Source: Roseicella sp. DB1501
GTDB taxonomy: Bacteria > Pseudomonadota > Alphaproteobacteria > Acetobacterales > Acetobacteraceae
Direction: 5' to 3'
Length of the DNA: 64,000 nt
NCBI RefSeq assembly: GCF_013112485.1
Contig: NZ_JABFHG010000008.1
Span: 62,001 to 126,000 of the forward strand
In this document: piece by piece, positions 49,414-60,022 of the stretch
Numbering within the stretch: position 1 is the first letter of the stretch
Layout: each line of letters opens with the position of its first letter
Notes under the pieces: model-generated
What the model was told of the DNA's origin: nothing
Databases searched by the model: none
What the model saw: only the letters and a program-made list of their open reading frames with translations
Position numbers and translations under genes: made by a program

Positions 49414-51039
49414 ATGAAGCTGGGCGAAGCGATCGCCGAGATCATGAAGCGCGAGGGCGTCGAGATCCTCTGCGGCTATCCGGTGAACCACCTGATCGAA
49501 TTCGCCGCCGCGCGCGACATCCGGCCGGTCATGGTCCGGCAGGAGCGCATCGGCCTGCACATGGCGGACGCGATCAGCCGCGTCACCTCGGGCCGCAAGA
49601 TCGGCGCCTTCTGCATGCAGCATGGGCCGGGCAGCGAGAACGCCTATGGCGGCGTCGCCCAGGCCTATGGCGAGAGCGTGCCGGTGCTGGTGGTGCCGCA
49701 GGGCTATCCGCGGCGCATCGCGCATATCGACCCGAACTACAACTCGTCGGAGGCGATGCGCCATGTGGTGAAATCGGCCGAGCCGGTGGTGCTGGCGGCC
49801 GAGATCTCCAACATCATGCGCCGCGCCTTCACCCGGCTGCGCAACGGCCGCGGCGGGCCGGTGCTGGTGGAGGTGCCGACCGATCTCTGGAACGAGGAGG
49901 TCGGGGAGATCGACTACGCGCCCGTGATGGCGACGCGCTACGGCCCCGAGGCCGCGGAGGTGAAGCGGGCGGCGAAGATGCTGGCCGAGGCGAAGCGGCC
50001 GGTGATCTATGCCGGCACCGGCGTCCACTGGGCGCAGGCCTGGGGACAGCTGGCGAAGCTTTCCGAGCTGCTGGCCGCGCCGGTCTGCACCAGCCTCGGC
50101 GGCAAGTCGGCCTTCAACGAGGAGCATCCGCTCTCCCTCGGCGCCGCCGGCGTCGCCATGGGCAAGCACATGCGGGTCTTCCTCGACAAGGCGGACCTCA
50201 TCATCGGCATCGGCTGCTCCTTTACCGAGACCAATTTCGGCCCGAAGATGCCGAAGGGGCCGAAATTCATCCAGGCCACGCTCGACCCGATGCACCTGAA
50301 CAAGGACGTCAAGGTCGATCTCGGCCTCATCGGCGACGCGGCGCTGACCATGGATGCGCTGCTTTCCGAGCTCGCCAGCCTGGTCAAATCGCCGCGCGAC
50401 CCGGCGCCGGTCGCGGCCGAGATCCAGTCGATCAAGGAGCCCTGGCTCGCCGAGTGGATGCCGAAGCTCACCTGCAAGGACGCGCCGCTCAACCCCTATC
50501 GCGTGCTCTGGGACCTGCAGCACACGGTGGACAAGGACAACGTCATCATCACCCATGATGCCGGCAGCCCGCGCGACCAGATCTCGCCCTTCTGGCAGTC
50601 GACCACCCCCCTCTCCTATCTCGGCTGGGGCAAGACGACGCAGCTCGGCTACGGGCTCGGCCTCGCCATGGGGGCGAAGCTGGCAGCGCCGGAGAAGCTC
50701 TGCATCAATGTCTGGGGCGATGCCGCGATCGGCTTCACGGGCATGGATTTCGAGACGGCGGTGCGCGAGCGCATCCCGATCATGTCCGTGCTGCTGAACA
50801 ACTTCTCCATGGCGATCGAGCTGAAGGTCATGCCGGTCAGCACCGAGAAGTACCGCAGCACCGACATCTCCGGCGACTATGCCGCGATGGCGCGGGCCTT
50901 CGGCGGGCATGGCGAGCGGGTGACCGATCCGTCCGAGATCGTGCCCGCGATCCGGCGCGGGATCGAGAAGACGCAGCAGGGCATCCCGGTGCTGCTCGAG
51001 TTCATCACCTCGAAGGAGACCGCCGTCTCCCGCCTCTGA
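49414..51039 (+). CDS. Thiamine-diphosphate-dependent enzyme, first gene of the ABC-importer locus
   Basis: A 541-residue ThDP enzyme with PYR, central and PP domains. The thiamine-activating Glu is E44 (RQERIGLHMAD) and the Mg/ThDP motif is GDAAIGFTGMDFETAVRERI near 435 ending in VLLNNF. The first strand CGYPVNHLIEF and the long QHGPGSENAYGG loop match acetolactate-synthase-like 2-keto-acid lyases and decarboxylases. It is distinct from the ThDP protein at 21049. A GGGAGGACGAGAG site precedes the ATG. The ABC ATPase gene starts 70 bases later, linking it to import of a sugar- or polyol-like compound. Confidence 0.88.
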   Translation: MKLGEAIAEIMKREGVEILCGYPVNHLIEFAAARDIRPVMVRQERIGLHMADAISRVTSGRKIGAFCMQHGPGSENAYGGVAQAYGESVPVLVVPQGYPRRIAHIDPNYNSSEAMRHVVKSAEPVVLAAEISNIMRRAFTRLRNGRGGPVLVEVPTDLWNEEVGEIDYAPVMATRYGPEAAEVKRAAKMLAEAKRPVIYAGTGVHWAQAWGQLAKLSELLAAPVCTSLGGKSAFNEEHPLSLGAAGVAMGKHMRVFLDKADLIIGIGCSFTETNFGPKMPKGPKFIQATLDPMHLNKDVKVDLGLIGDAALTMDALLSELASLVKSPRDPAPVAAEIQSIKEPWLAEWMPKLTCKDAPLNPYRVLWDLQHTVDKDNVIITHDAGSPRDQISPFWQSTTPLSYLGWGKTTQLGYGLGLAMGAKLAAPEKLCINVWGDAAIGFTGMDFETAVRERIPIMSVLLNNFSMAIELKVMPVSTEKYRSTDISGDYAAMARAFGGHGERVTDPSEIVPAIRRGIEKTQQGIPVLLEFITSKETAVSRL

Positions 51040-51109
51040 TCCAGGGCGGGACGGCGCAAGAACGGGACAAGCGGGCGGCCGGTGAGCACGCCCGCGGACG
51101 GGAGGCAGC

Positions 51110-52159
<1,050 letters not shown>

Positions 52160-52193
52160 GACACGAACCACAAGAACGGGAGAACGGGACGGG

Positions 52194-53516
52194 ATGCACA
52201 TCATCAGGCGGCGCACCGCCCTCGGGCTCGGCGCCGGCGCGCTGGCCGCGGCGATGGCACGCGAATCGGCAGCGCAGATTCCAGTGGCCGACGCCACGCT
52301 GAAGCTGCCGATCGAAAGCGGCGCCTCGCTGCGCATCCTGCGGCCGGCCCGCTTCGTCGAGCCCGACGAGGTGCTGTTCCGCGAGAACACCCAGAAATTC
52401 CAGCAGCAGACCGGCGTGCAGGTGCGCGTCGACTTCGTCGGCTGGGAGGATATCCGCGCCCAGACCGCGGTCACGGCCAATACCGGCAGCGGGCCCGATG
52501 TGGTGCTCGGCTGGGCCGAGGATCCGCATATCTTCGTCGACAAGCTGGTCGAACTCTCGGATGTCGCCGAGTATCTCGGCAAGCGCTATGGCGGCTGGAA
52601 GTTCCTCGGCGAGAAATTCGGCAAGAAGAACGGCGCCAACGACTGGATCGGCATTCCCTTCGGCGGCACCGCCGGCCCGATCGTCTACCGCGAGAGCGCG
52701 GTGAGGGAGGCCGGCTACGACACGATCCCGAACGAGCATGACAAGTACCTCGACCTCTGCCGCAAGCTGAAGGCGGCAAACAAGCCGGCCGGCTTCACCC
52801 TGGGCAATGCGGTCGGCGACGGCAACGGCTATGCCAACTGGCTGGTCTGGTCGCATGGCGGCTACCTGGTGGACGAGCAGGGCAAGGTCGCGATCAACAG
52901 CAAGCAAACCATCGAGGCGCTGAAATACGCGGCCGAGCTGCAGAAGACCTTCCCGCCCGGCACGCTCTCCTGGAGCGACGTCTCGAACAACCGCGCCTAT
53001 TCGGCGCAGGAATGCTTCCTGACGGCGAATGGCGTCTCGCTTTACTTCTCGCTGAAGAACGACCCGGCGACGGCGGCGATCGCGGCGGACACCAATCACG
53101 CGCCGCTGCCCGCCGGCCTGGTCGGCTCCGCCCCGCAATCGGCGCTGACCATCAACGCGATGCTGTTCAAGCACAGCCGTTACCCGAACGCCGCCAAATC
53201 CTACCTCGCCTTCATGATGGAGCGCGAGCAGTACGATCCCTGGCTGCAGAAATGCCTCGGCTACTGGGCGCATCCGCTGAATGCCTATGACAAGAGCCCG
53301 GTCTGGGATTCCGATCCGAAGCTGGCGATCTTCCGCAACAGCATGAACAACCGCTTCTGGAATGGCTGGAAGGGGCCGATCAACCAGGCCGCGGCCTCGG
53401 CCACGGCGGAATACGTGATGGTGCAGATGTGCGCCGCCGTCGCCTCCGGCCAGTCGACGCCCGAGGCGGCGGCGCGCGAGGCCGAGCGCCGGGCAAGGCG
53501 CTACTACCGCAGCTGA
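52194..53516 (+). CDS. ABC importer substrate-binding protein
   Basis: A 440-residue type 1 extracellular binding protein. IRRRTALGLGAGALAAAMA is a Tat- or Sec-type signal. The body has ENTQKFQQQTGVQVRVDFVG, GPDVVLGWAEDPHIFVDKLV and the hinge WIGIPFGGTAGPIVYRESAV, then NINSK-like variants and the C-terminal EAAAREAERRARRYY. This is the CUT1/UgpB-like group, but the ligand is not evident. It starts 34 bases after the ATPase gene. Confidence 0.92.
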   Translation: MHIIRRRTALGLGAGALAAAMARESAAQIPVADATLKLPIESGASLRILRPARFVEPDEVLFRENTQKFQQQTGVQVRVDFVGWEDIRAQTAVTANTGSGPDVVLGWAEDPHIFVDKLVELSDVAEYLGKRYGGWKFLGEKFGKKNGANDWIGIPFGGTAGPIVYRESAVREAGYDTIPNEHDKYLDLCRKLKAANKPAGFTLGNAVGDGNGYANWLVWSHGGYLVDEQGKVAINSKQTIEALKYAAELQKTFPPGTLSWSDVSNNRAYSAQECFLTANGVSLYFSLKNDPATAAIAADTNHAPLPAGLVGSAPQSALTINAMLFKHSRYPNAAKSYLAFMMEREQYDPWLQKCLGYWAHPLNAYDKSPVWDSDPKLAIFRNSMNNRFWNGWKGPINQAAASATAEYVMVQMCAAVASGQSTPEAAAREAERRARRYYRS

Positions 53517-53573
53517 AGCGAGGCAGCGCCGCCGGGTCTGCCGGCGGCGCGGGATGCAGGGAGGAGAGCGCCC

Positions 53574-54530
53574 ATGTCCGTGACGGCGAGCGCGGCCTGG
53601 AAGAATGTGCGGCAGGAACCGGGCTGGCTGACCCGGTTCTTCGACTGGAAGCCCTTCCTGGTCTTCATCTGCATGCTGCCCGCGGTGGGGCTGCTGCTGG
53701 TCTTCCTCACCTATCCGCTCGGGCTCGGCATCTGGCTGGCCTTCACCGACACCATGATCGGCCGCGGCGGCGAATGGGTGGGGCTCGAGAACTTCCTGTA
53801 TCTGTGGGAGGATCCGGTCTTCTGGACCGCGGTCTTCTACAGCGTCTTCTACACGGCGGTGGCGACGGTCGGGAAATTCGCCCTCGGCCTCTGGCTCGCC
53901 CTGCTGCTGAACGAGCACCTGCCCTTCAAGAGCCTGCTGCGCGCGATCGTGCTGCTGCCCTGGATCACGCCCACGGTGCTCTCGGCCATCGCCTTCTGGT
54001 GGATCTACGATCCGCAGTTCAGCATCGTCTCCTATATCCTCGTCGATGTGCTGCACCTGCGGGATACGTATATCGACTTCCTCGGCTCCACCTGGCCGGC
54101 CCGCTGGTCATTGATCGCGGCCAATGTCTGGCGCGGCATCCCCTTCGTCGCGATCTGCCTGCTCGCCGGGCTGCAGACCATCTCGCCGAGCCTCTACGAG
54201 GCGGCGCTGCTCGACGGCGCCACGCCCTGGCAGCGCTTCACCCAGATCACGGTGCCGCTGCTCATGCCGATCCTGGCAATCGTCATGACCTTCTCGATCA
54301 TCTTCACCTTCACCGACTTCCAGCTCGTCTACGCGATCACCCGCGGCGGGCCGGTGAACTCGACGCATCTGATGGCGACGCTCGCCTTCCAGCGCGGCAT
54401 CCCGGGCGGGCAGCTGGCGGAGGGCGCGGCGATCGCGGTCTCGATGATCCCGTTCCTGATCTTCGCCACGCTCTTCACCTATTTCGGCATGGCGCGGCGC
54501 AAGTGGCAGCAGGGGGAAGGCAATGACTGA
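53574..54530 (+). CDS. ABC importer permease, UgpA type
   Basis: A 318-residue inner-membrane protein with about six helices. The EAA loop reads EAALLDGATPWQRFTQITVP, which docks the ATPase, and the first helix is FLVFICMLPAVGLLLVFLTY. The N-terminal helix and periplasmic segment (LGLGIWLAFTDTMIGRGGEW) are usual for MalF/UgpA-like subunits. Its end overlaps the second permease gene by 8 bases. Confidence 0.94.
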   Translation: MSVTASAAWKNVRQEPGWLTRFFDWKPFLVFICMLPAVGLLLVFLTYPLGLGIWLAFTDTMIGRGGEWVGLENFLYLWEDPVFWTAVFYSVFYTAVATVGKFALGLWLALLLNEHLPFKSLLRAIVLLPWITPTVLSAIAFWWIYDPQFSIVSYILVDVLHLRDTYIDFLGSTWPARWSLIAANVWRGIPFVAICLLAGLQTISPSLYEAALLDGATPWQRFTQITVPLLMPILAIVMTFSIIFTFTDFQLVYAITRGGPVNSTHLMATLAFQRGIPGGQLAEGAAIAVSMIPFLIFATLFTYFGMARRKWQQGEGND

Positions 54531-55431
54531 GGCCAGCACCGCAACCGCGGACGGGCCGGAGGCCCGCGCCGCCCTCGCCCCGGAAGTGATGACCTGGGAC
54601 AGCCGGGCGCGCCGCGTGGTGACGCTCTATGTCCCGCTCGCCTGCTTCGTCCTCATCCTGCTGTTCCCCTTCTATTGGATGGCGGTGACGGCCTTCAAGC
54701 CGAATGCCGAGCTCTACGACTACAAGACCTACAACCCGTTCTGGATCGCCAGCCCGACCCTCGATCACATCCGCCACCTGCTCTTCAACACGAGCTATCC
54801 GCGCTGGCTCTGGACGACGATGCTGGTGGCGATCGCCTCCACGGCGCTCTCGCTGTTTGCCAGCGTGCTCGCCGCCTATGCCATCCAGCGTCTGCGCTTC
54901 CGCGGCAGCCAGTATGTCGGCCTGGCCATCTACCTGGCCTATCTCGTGCCGCCCTCCATCCTCTTCATCCCGCTGGCGACGATGGTCTTCCGCCTGGGCC
55001 TGTTCGACACGCCCTTCGCGCTGATCCTCACCTATCCGACCTTCCTGGTGCCCTTCTGCACCTGGCTGCTGATCGGCTACTTCAAGTCGATCCCCTACGA
55101 GCTCGAGGAATGCGCGCTGATCGACGGCGCGACGCGGCTGCAGATCCTGCGGCAGATCACCCTGCCTCTCGCCGTGCCGGGGCTGATCTCGGCCGGCATT
55201 TTCAGCTTCACCCTGTCCTGGAACGAGTTCATCTACGCCCTCGCCTTCATCCAGAGCAGCGAGAGCAAGACGGTCCCCGTCGCCATCCTGACCGAACTGG
55301 TCTCGGGCGATGTCTACCAGTGGGGCGCGCTGATGGCCGGCAGCCTGCTCGGCTCGCTGCCGGTCGCGATCTTCTATTCCTTCTTCGTCGACTACTACGT
55401 CTCCTCCCTCACCGGCGCGGTGAAGGAATAG
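54523..55431 (+). CDS. ABC importer permease, UgpE type
   Basis: A 302-residue inner-membrane protein, MalG/UgpE-like. It has VTLYVPLACFVLILLFPFYW as first helix, the EAA loop ELEECALIDGATRLQILRQI and the C-terminal helix GSLLGSLPVAIFYSFFVDYY. The ATG lies inside the previous gene. It ends the importer operon; a weak GC palindrome (55435-55446) follows before the convergent SDR. Confidence 0.94.
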   Translation: MTEASTATADGPEARAALAPEVMTWDSRARRVVTLYVPLACFVLILLFPFYWMAVTAFKPNAELYDYKTYNPFWIASPTLDHIRHLLFNTSYPRWLWTTMLVAIASTALSLFASVLAAYAIQRLRFRGSQYVGLAIYLAYLVPPSILFIPLATMVFRLGLFDTPFALILTYPTFLVPFCTWLLIGYFKSIPYELEECALIDGATRLQILRQITLPLAVPGLISAGIFSFTLSWNEFIYALAFIQSSESKTVPVAILTELVSGDVYQWGALMAGSLLGSLPVAIFYSFFVDYYVSSLTGAVKE

Positions 55432-55461
55432 CGGGGGCCGCGGCCCTCGCCTTCCCGCCCG

Positions 55462-56223
55462 TCACAGCTTGCGCTGGAGCCCGGAGACGTAGCCGCGGTT
55501 CCAGGTGGGCGTCAGCCAGACCTCGTTCATCGTCACGCCCTCCGGCAGGGTGGCGACGTAGAGGATGAGGTCGGCGCATTGCTCCGGCTGCAGCATCCGG
55601 TCGAGCTCCTCCTGGCTCAGCGGGTTCGGCCGCTTCTTCAGGATCTCGGTATTCACCTCGCCTGGGCAGAAGGCGGTGCTGCGGATGTTGTTGACGCATT
55701 CCTCCATGTTGAGGCTGTGGCTCATCGCCACCACGCCGTGCTTGGCGGCGTTGTAGCCGGAGCCGCTCATCACCCCGACATTGCGCCCGGCCATGCTGGC
55801 GGTGTGGATCATCACCCCGCCCCCCTGCTCGCGCATGATCGGCAGCACCGCCCGCGCCACGTAGAAGGCCGAGCTGAGGTTGCCCTGGATGAGCTGGTCG
55901 ATCCCCTCGGGGCTCAGCCGCTTCCAGTCCCGCTCCACCACGTTCAGCCCGGCATTGCTCACCAGCACGTCGAGCCGCTTGAGCGTCGCGCCGATCCAGT
56001 CCGCGACGCGCTGCACCTCGGCCGCGCGCATCAGGTCGGCCGGCTGCACATGCGCCGTGCCGCCCTGGCCGCGGATGCGCTCCGCCACCGCCTCCAGCCG
56101 GTCCTGCCGGCGCCCGGTGAGCACCACCACCGCGCCCTCGGCGCCGAAGCGCTCGGCCACCGCCTCGCCGATGCCGCTCCCCGCGCCCGTCACCCAGGCG
56201 ATCTTGCCATCCAGCTTGCCCAT
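55462..56223 (-). CDS. Short-chain dehydrogenase/reductase, ABC locus
   Basis: A 253-residue SDR with TGAGSGIGEAVAERF, VSNAGLNVVERDW, catalytic Ser in HTASMAG and Y-N-A-A-K. The C-terminus lacks the common VDGG and ends in LPEGVTMNEVWLTPTWNRGY, as in clan members acting on sugar- or serine-like substrates (YdfG type). ATG 56223 is chosen because GGAGGAGG lies just upstream; a GTG or ATG further back is unlikely. It is transcribed opposite to the importer and the enolase-like gene. Confidence 0.88.
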   Translation of the reverse strand: MGKLDGKIAWVTGAGSGIGEAVAERFGAEGAVVVLTGRRQDRLEAVAERIRGQGGTAHVQPADLMRAAEVQRVADWIGATLKRLDVLVSNAGLNVVERDWKRLSPEGIDQLIQGNLSSAFYVARAVLPIMREQGGGVMIHTASMAGRNVGVMSGSGYNAAKHGVVAMSHSLNMEECVNNIRSTAFCPGEVNTEILKKRPNPLSQEELDRMLQPEQCADLILYVATLPEGVTMNEVWLTPTWNRGYVSGLQRKL

Positions 56224-56353
56224 CGCATCCTCCTCCACGATGCCGCGACGCTACCCCGCCGGAGCGGCTTGTGGATAGGCGGCCGGCATGGTTCGATCCG
56301 GCACGGCGCGGCACCGCGCCGCAAGGATGTTCGGGAGAGGAACGGAGACCGCG

Positions 56354-57526
56354 ATGAAGATCGCCCGGCTGGAGACCCTGCGCGCCGATGCCGGCTGGCG
56401 GATCTTCTCCTTCCTCAAGGTCACGACCGATGACGGGCTCATCGGCTGGTCGGAATACAGCGAGAGCTTCGGCTCCGCCGGCCTCTCCTCCGTCATCGAG
56501 AGTCTGGCGCCGCTGGTCATCGGCCGCGATCCCACCCGGTGGGAGGAGGTCACGGCCTGGCTGCAGGTGATGACGCGGCAATCCCGCGGCGGGCTGAACC
56601 AGCAGGCGATCGCCGCCATCGAGAACGCGCTACTCGACATCGCGGCGCGGGCGCGCGGCATCTCCGTCGCCGCCCTTTTCGGCGGGCCAATCCGCACGCA
56701 AATCCCGGTCTACTGGTCGCATTTCGCCAGCTACCGGGTACGAAACGCGGCCCATATGGGCGTTCCCGTCATCCGCAGCCGCGCCGATGTCGCCCGCCAC
56801 GCGGCCGAGGTGAAGGATCGCGGCTTCCGCGCGCTGAAGACCAACATCCTGGTCCCCGGGCCGGATGGCGCGCTGTTCCAATATTCCCCGGGCTTCGGCC
56901 GGCATGCCGGTTGGCCGGAGCTGAACTGGGACAACCGGCTGCTGGCCGAGCTAAAGGCGCATCTGCGCAGCATCCGGGACGCGGTGGGGCCGGAGATGGG
57001 CATCCATCTCGACACCAATTTCCATTTCCGCACCGAGGGCTTCCAGCGCGTCGCCGAGGCTGTGGCGCCCTATGACCTCACCTGGCTCGAGATCGACAGC
57101 CACGACCCGGCGGCGCTCGCCACGATCAAGCGCATGGCGCCCTGCCCCGTCGCCTCCTGCGAGACGCTGCATGGCCGGCGGGAATTCCGCCCCTTCCTCG
57201 AACAGTACGCGATGGATGTCGGCATCGTCGACGTCATCTGGAACGGGCTTGGCGAGAGCATGAAGATCGCCTCCTTCTGCGACGTCTACGAGGTCAACTG
57301 CGCGCCGCATAATTTCTACGGCAATCTCTGCACCGCCATCAGCGCCACCTTCTCCGCCTGCATCCCGAATTTCCGGGTTATGGAGATCGATATCGACAGC
57401 GTCGCCTGGCGCGACGAGTTCACCTCCGCGCCGCGGATCGAGGATGGCGCGCTGGTCCTGTCGGAAGGGCCGGGCTGGGGCGTCGAGGTCAACGAGGCCG
57501 CGATCCGGGCGCGGCCCGTGACATAG
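56354..57526 (+). CDS. Enolase-superfamily (mandelate racemase/muconate lactonizing) protein
   Basis: A 390-residue TIM-barrel enzyme that abstracts the proton alpha to a carboxylate, usually a sugar-acid dehydratase. The N-terminal capping domain (LKVTTDDGLIGWSEYSESFG) leads to the barrel with Lys in RALKTNILVPG, metal Asp in HLDTNFHF, further acidic ligands in LEIDSHD and SCETLHGRREF, and His in CAPHNFYGNL. I cannot assign racemase or a given dehydratase. GAGAGGAACGGAG precedes the ATG. A 2-hydroxyacid dehydrogenase follows 32 bases later, giving a dehydratase-dehydrogenase pair. Confidence 0.88.
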   Translation: MKIARLETLRADAGWRIFSFLKVTTDDGLIGWSEYSESFGSAGLSSVIESLAPLVIGRDPTRWEEVTAWLQVMTRQSRGGLNQQAIAAIENALLDIAARARGISVAALFGGPIRTQIPVYWSHFASYRVRNAAHMGVPVIRSRADVARHAAEVKDRGFRALKTNILVPGPDGALFQYSPGFGRHAGWPELNWDNRLLAELKAHLRSIRDAVGPEMGIHLDTNFHFRTEGFQRVAEAVAPYDLTWLEIDSHDPAALATIKRMAPCPVASCETLHGRREFRPFLEQYAMDVGIVDVIWNGLGESMKIASFCDVYEVNCAPHNFYGNLCTAISATFSACIPNFRVMEIDIDSVAWRDEFTSAPRIEDGALVLSEGPGWGVEVNEAAIRARPVT

Positions 57527-57557
57527 CACCCGGGAGAGAGAGGGAGAGAGGAGCCGC

Positions 57558-58601
57558 ATGGCCAGGTTCAGGATCGTCACCCCCGCCGGGGCCAGCTTCA
57601 CCGTCGCCGGCGGCGGCTACGCGCTGGAGAGCGAGGCGCTGGCGGAGATCGATGCCGAGATCGTCGAGGCGCCCACTGACACCGCCGGCTTCATCGCCGT
57701 GGCGAAGGAGGCGGATGCGATCTATGCCAAGGGCATCCCGATCACCAAGGAGATCATCGACAGCCTGACGAAGTGCCGCATCATCGCCCTTGGCTCCGTC
57801 GGCGTCGACAGCGTCGATGTGAAAGCGGCGACCGCACGCGGCATCCCCGTCACCAACGTGCCCGACACCTTCATCGAGGAGGTGGCGGACCATGCCATGA
57901 CCCTGCTGCTCGCCGGCTTCCGCCGGCTGATCGAGCAGGACCGCATGGTGCGCGAAGGCCGCTGGAAGGAAGGCCGCCCGGCACTGCTGAAGATCCCGCG
58001 CCTGATGGGCCAGACGCTCGGCTTCATCTCCTTCGGCCGCGTCGCCCGCGCCGTCGCCCGCCGCGCCGCGCCCTTCGGCCTGCGCATGATGGCCTATGAC
58101 CCCTTCGTCGAGGAGCTGCAGATCGCGGAATACGGGGTCCAGCCGGCGACGCTCTCCGAGGTGCTGTCGCAATCCGACTTCGTCAGCATGCACGCCCCAG
58201 CGCGGCCGGAGGTGCATCACATGCTGAAGGAGCAGCATTTCCGCGAGATGAAGCCCTCGGCCATCTTCGTCAACACCGGCCGCGGCCCGACGGTCGATGA
58301 GAGCGCGCTGATCAAGGCGCTGCAGGAGGGCTGGATCGCGCATGCCGCGCTCGACGTGCTCGAGACCGAGCCGCCGAGCCACAATAATCCCCTGCTGCGC
58401 ATGGAGAACGTCACCCTCACCGCGCATGTCGCCAGCGCCTCGGCGCGCTTCGACGAGGCGCGCAAGCGCCGCGTCGGACATGAGCTCGCCCTCGTGCTCC
58501 AGGACAAGTGGCCGATGAGCTGCGTCAACCCCGCGGTGCTGCAGACCACCAAGCTGCGCCGCTGGCAGCCGATCGGCATGGGGCGCGGGCCGAACAGCTA
58601 G
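57558..58601 (+). CDS. D-2-hydroxyacid dehydrogenase with altered cofactor loop
   Basis: A 347-residue dehydrogenase. The catalytic Arg (NTGRGPTVDE), Glu (LETEPPSH) and His (HVASASARFDE, where the family has HxGG/HIGG) are identifiable. The dinucleotide loop reads G-F-I-S-F-G-R-V-A instead of the usual GIIGxGRIG, so two glycines of the Rossmann motif are Ser and Ala. The ATG at 57558 has an AGGAG just upstream. It follows the enolase-like gene and an SDR gene comes 100 bases later. Substrate unknown; phosphoglycerate-type activity seems unlikely. Confidence 0.85.
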   Translation: MARFRIVTPAGASFTVAGGGYALESEALAEIDAEIVEAPTDTAGFIAVAKEADAIYAKGIPITKEIIDSLTKCRIIALGSVGVDSVDVKAATARGIPVTNVPDTFIEEVADHAMTLLLAGFRRLIEQDRMVREGRWKEGRPALLKIPRLMGQTLGFISFGRVARAVARRAAPFGLRMMAYDPFVEELQIAEYGVQPATLSEVLSQSDFVSMHAPARPEVHHMLKEQHFREMKPSAIFVNTGRGPTVDESALIKALQEGWIAHAALDVLETEPPSHNNPLLRMENVTLTAHVASASARFDEARKRRVGHELALVLQDKWPMSCVNPAVLQTTKLRRWQPIGMGRGPNS

Positions 58602-58700
58602 CCAACCCAGCGCCGCATCCCGGCCCCGGCCCTGGCGGCGGGCCGGGCCACGCCCTTATTCTCGCCGTGCCTTGCCTTCCCCGGTCCAGGAGAGACCCCG

Positions 58701-59453
58701 ATGTCCACGAAACATGCCGTCGTCACCGGCGCCGGGTCCGGCGTCGGCCGCGCCGCCGCCCTTGCTTTGCTCGGGGGCGGCTGGTCGGTCGCCCTGGCCG
58801 GCCGCCGCAAGGATGCGCTGGAGGAGACCATCGGCCTTGCCGGCGAGGCGAAGTCGCGCGCCCTCGCCATCCCCACCGATGTCGGCGACCCGAAGGCGGT
58901 GAACGCCCTCTTCGATCGCATCAAGTCGGAATGGAACCGGCTCGACTTCCTGTTCAACAATGCCGGCGGCAACGTCCCGGCCGGGCCGATCGAGGATCTG
59001 GCCTATGAGGACTGGGCGCGGGTGGTGCAGGTCAACCTCACCGGCTCCTTCCTCTGCGCCCAGGCCGCCTTCCGCCTGATGAAGCACCAGACGCCGCAGG
59101 GAGGCCGCATCGTCAACAACGGCTCGATCTCGGCGCATGTGCCGCGGCCGGACAGCGTCGCCTACACCTCCACCAAGCATGCCATCACCGGTCTGACCAA
59201 GACGCTGGCGCTGGATGGCCGGCCCTTCGACATCGTCTCCGGCCAGATCGACATCGGCAATGCGGCGACGCCAATGACCGCCCGGATGCAGAAGGGCGTC
59301 AAGCAGGCCAATGGCGAGATGAAGGTGGAGCCGGTCTTCGACGTGGCGCATGTCGGCAGCACCATTCTGATGATGGCGAACCTGCCGCTGGATGCGAACA
59401 TCCAGTTCGTCACCATCACCGCGTCCAAGATGCCCTGGATCGCCCGCGGCTGA
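58701..59453 (+). CDS. Short-chain dehydrogenase/reductase, end of the ABC locus
   Basis: A 250-residue [33 protein letters not shown] and Y-T-S-T-K. The C-terminal third ([40 protein letters not shown]) lacks the VDGG end and resembles the SDR group whose homologues act on small hydroxy acids. CAGGAGAGACCCC precedes the ATG. A strong stem-loop follows the stop. Confidence 0.9.
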   Translation: MSTKHAVVTGAGSGVGRAAALALLGGGWSVALAGRRKDALEETIGLAGEAKSRALAIPTDVGDPKAVNALFDRIKSEWNRLDFLFNNAGGNVPAGPIEDLAYEDWARVVQVNLTGSFLCAQAAFRLMKHQTPQGGRIVNNGSISAHVPRPDSVAYTSTKHAITGLTKTLALDGRPFDIVSGQIDIGNAATPMTARMQKGVKQANGEMKVEPVFDVAHVGSTILMMANLPLDANIQFVTITASKMPWIARG

Positions 59454-59461
59454 CCTACCCT

Positions 59462-59486
59462 CCCCGTGGCGCGTGGCGCCACGGGG
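59462..59486. terminator. Stem-loop between convergent SDR and copper-protein genes
   Basis: CCCCGTGGCGC (59462-59472) pairs perfectly with GCGCCACGGGG (59476-59486) around a 3-base loop, 8 bases past the SDR stop. It sits between convergent genes and should act in one or both directions; TTG follows, not a T run. Confidence 0.65.
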
Positions 59487-59551
59487 GTTGCATCACGGCC
59501 GCCGCAGCGCCTGCGCCAGCCGTCCTCTCCTCGCCGCCGCTTGCCGTCCTG

Positions 59552-59956
59552 TCACGGCATCACGTCGAGCAATTCCTGGCAGGCCACCGCGCAGGCGCGG
59601 CAGGATTCGGCGCAGATCCGGCAATGCGCATGCATGTCGGCATGCTTGCCGCATTCGGCGGCGCAAGCCTCGCAGGCGGCGATGCAGGCCTGCAAGGTCG
59701 CCGCCATGCTGGCCTTGTTCGGCTTCGTCAGCCGGCCGACCATCCGGGCCGTGGCGCCGCAGAGATCGGCGCAGTCCAAATCGAGCCGGATGCAGGTGAC
59801 CATCTCGGCGACATTGGACTCGGACAGGCAGGCATCGGCGCAGCTGGTGCAGACCGCGCCGCAATCGAGACAACTCGCGATGCAGCGCTCGATCACCGGC
59901 TGCGCGGACGGGTGGTGCGGCTGGCTTTGCAGCATCGCCTGCAGATGTTGGGTCAT
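59552..59956 (-). CDS. Four-helix-bundle copper-storage protein, Csp3/DUF326 type
   Basis: A 134-residue cytosolic protein with 18 Cys, mostly as CxxxC or CxxC pairs on helices (CIASCLDCGAVCTSCADAC, CIRLDLDCADLC, ACIAACEACAAEC, CRICAESCRACAVAC) plus several His. Such bundles bind a dozen or more Cu(I) ions in the core. The absence of a signal peptide separates it from exported Csp1. The start is ATG 59956, six bases after GGAGAG; a GTG two codons earlier is possible. No copper pump or CueR gene is adjacent. Confidence 0.88.
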   Translation of the reverse strand: MTQHLQAMLQSQPHHPSAQPVIERCIASCLDCGAVCTSCADACLSESNVAEMVTCIRLDLDCADLCGATARMVGRLTKPNKASMAATLQACIAACEACAAECGKHADMHAHCRICAESCRACAVACQELLDVMP

Positions 59957-60022
59957 CGACACTCTCCGGGACTGCCCCTGTCAACGCGGCCGGGCGCAGC
60001 GGGCTCCGTGGCAGCCGCCTCC

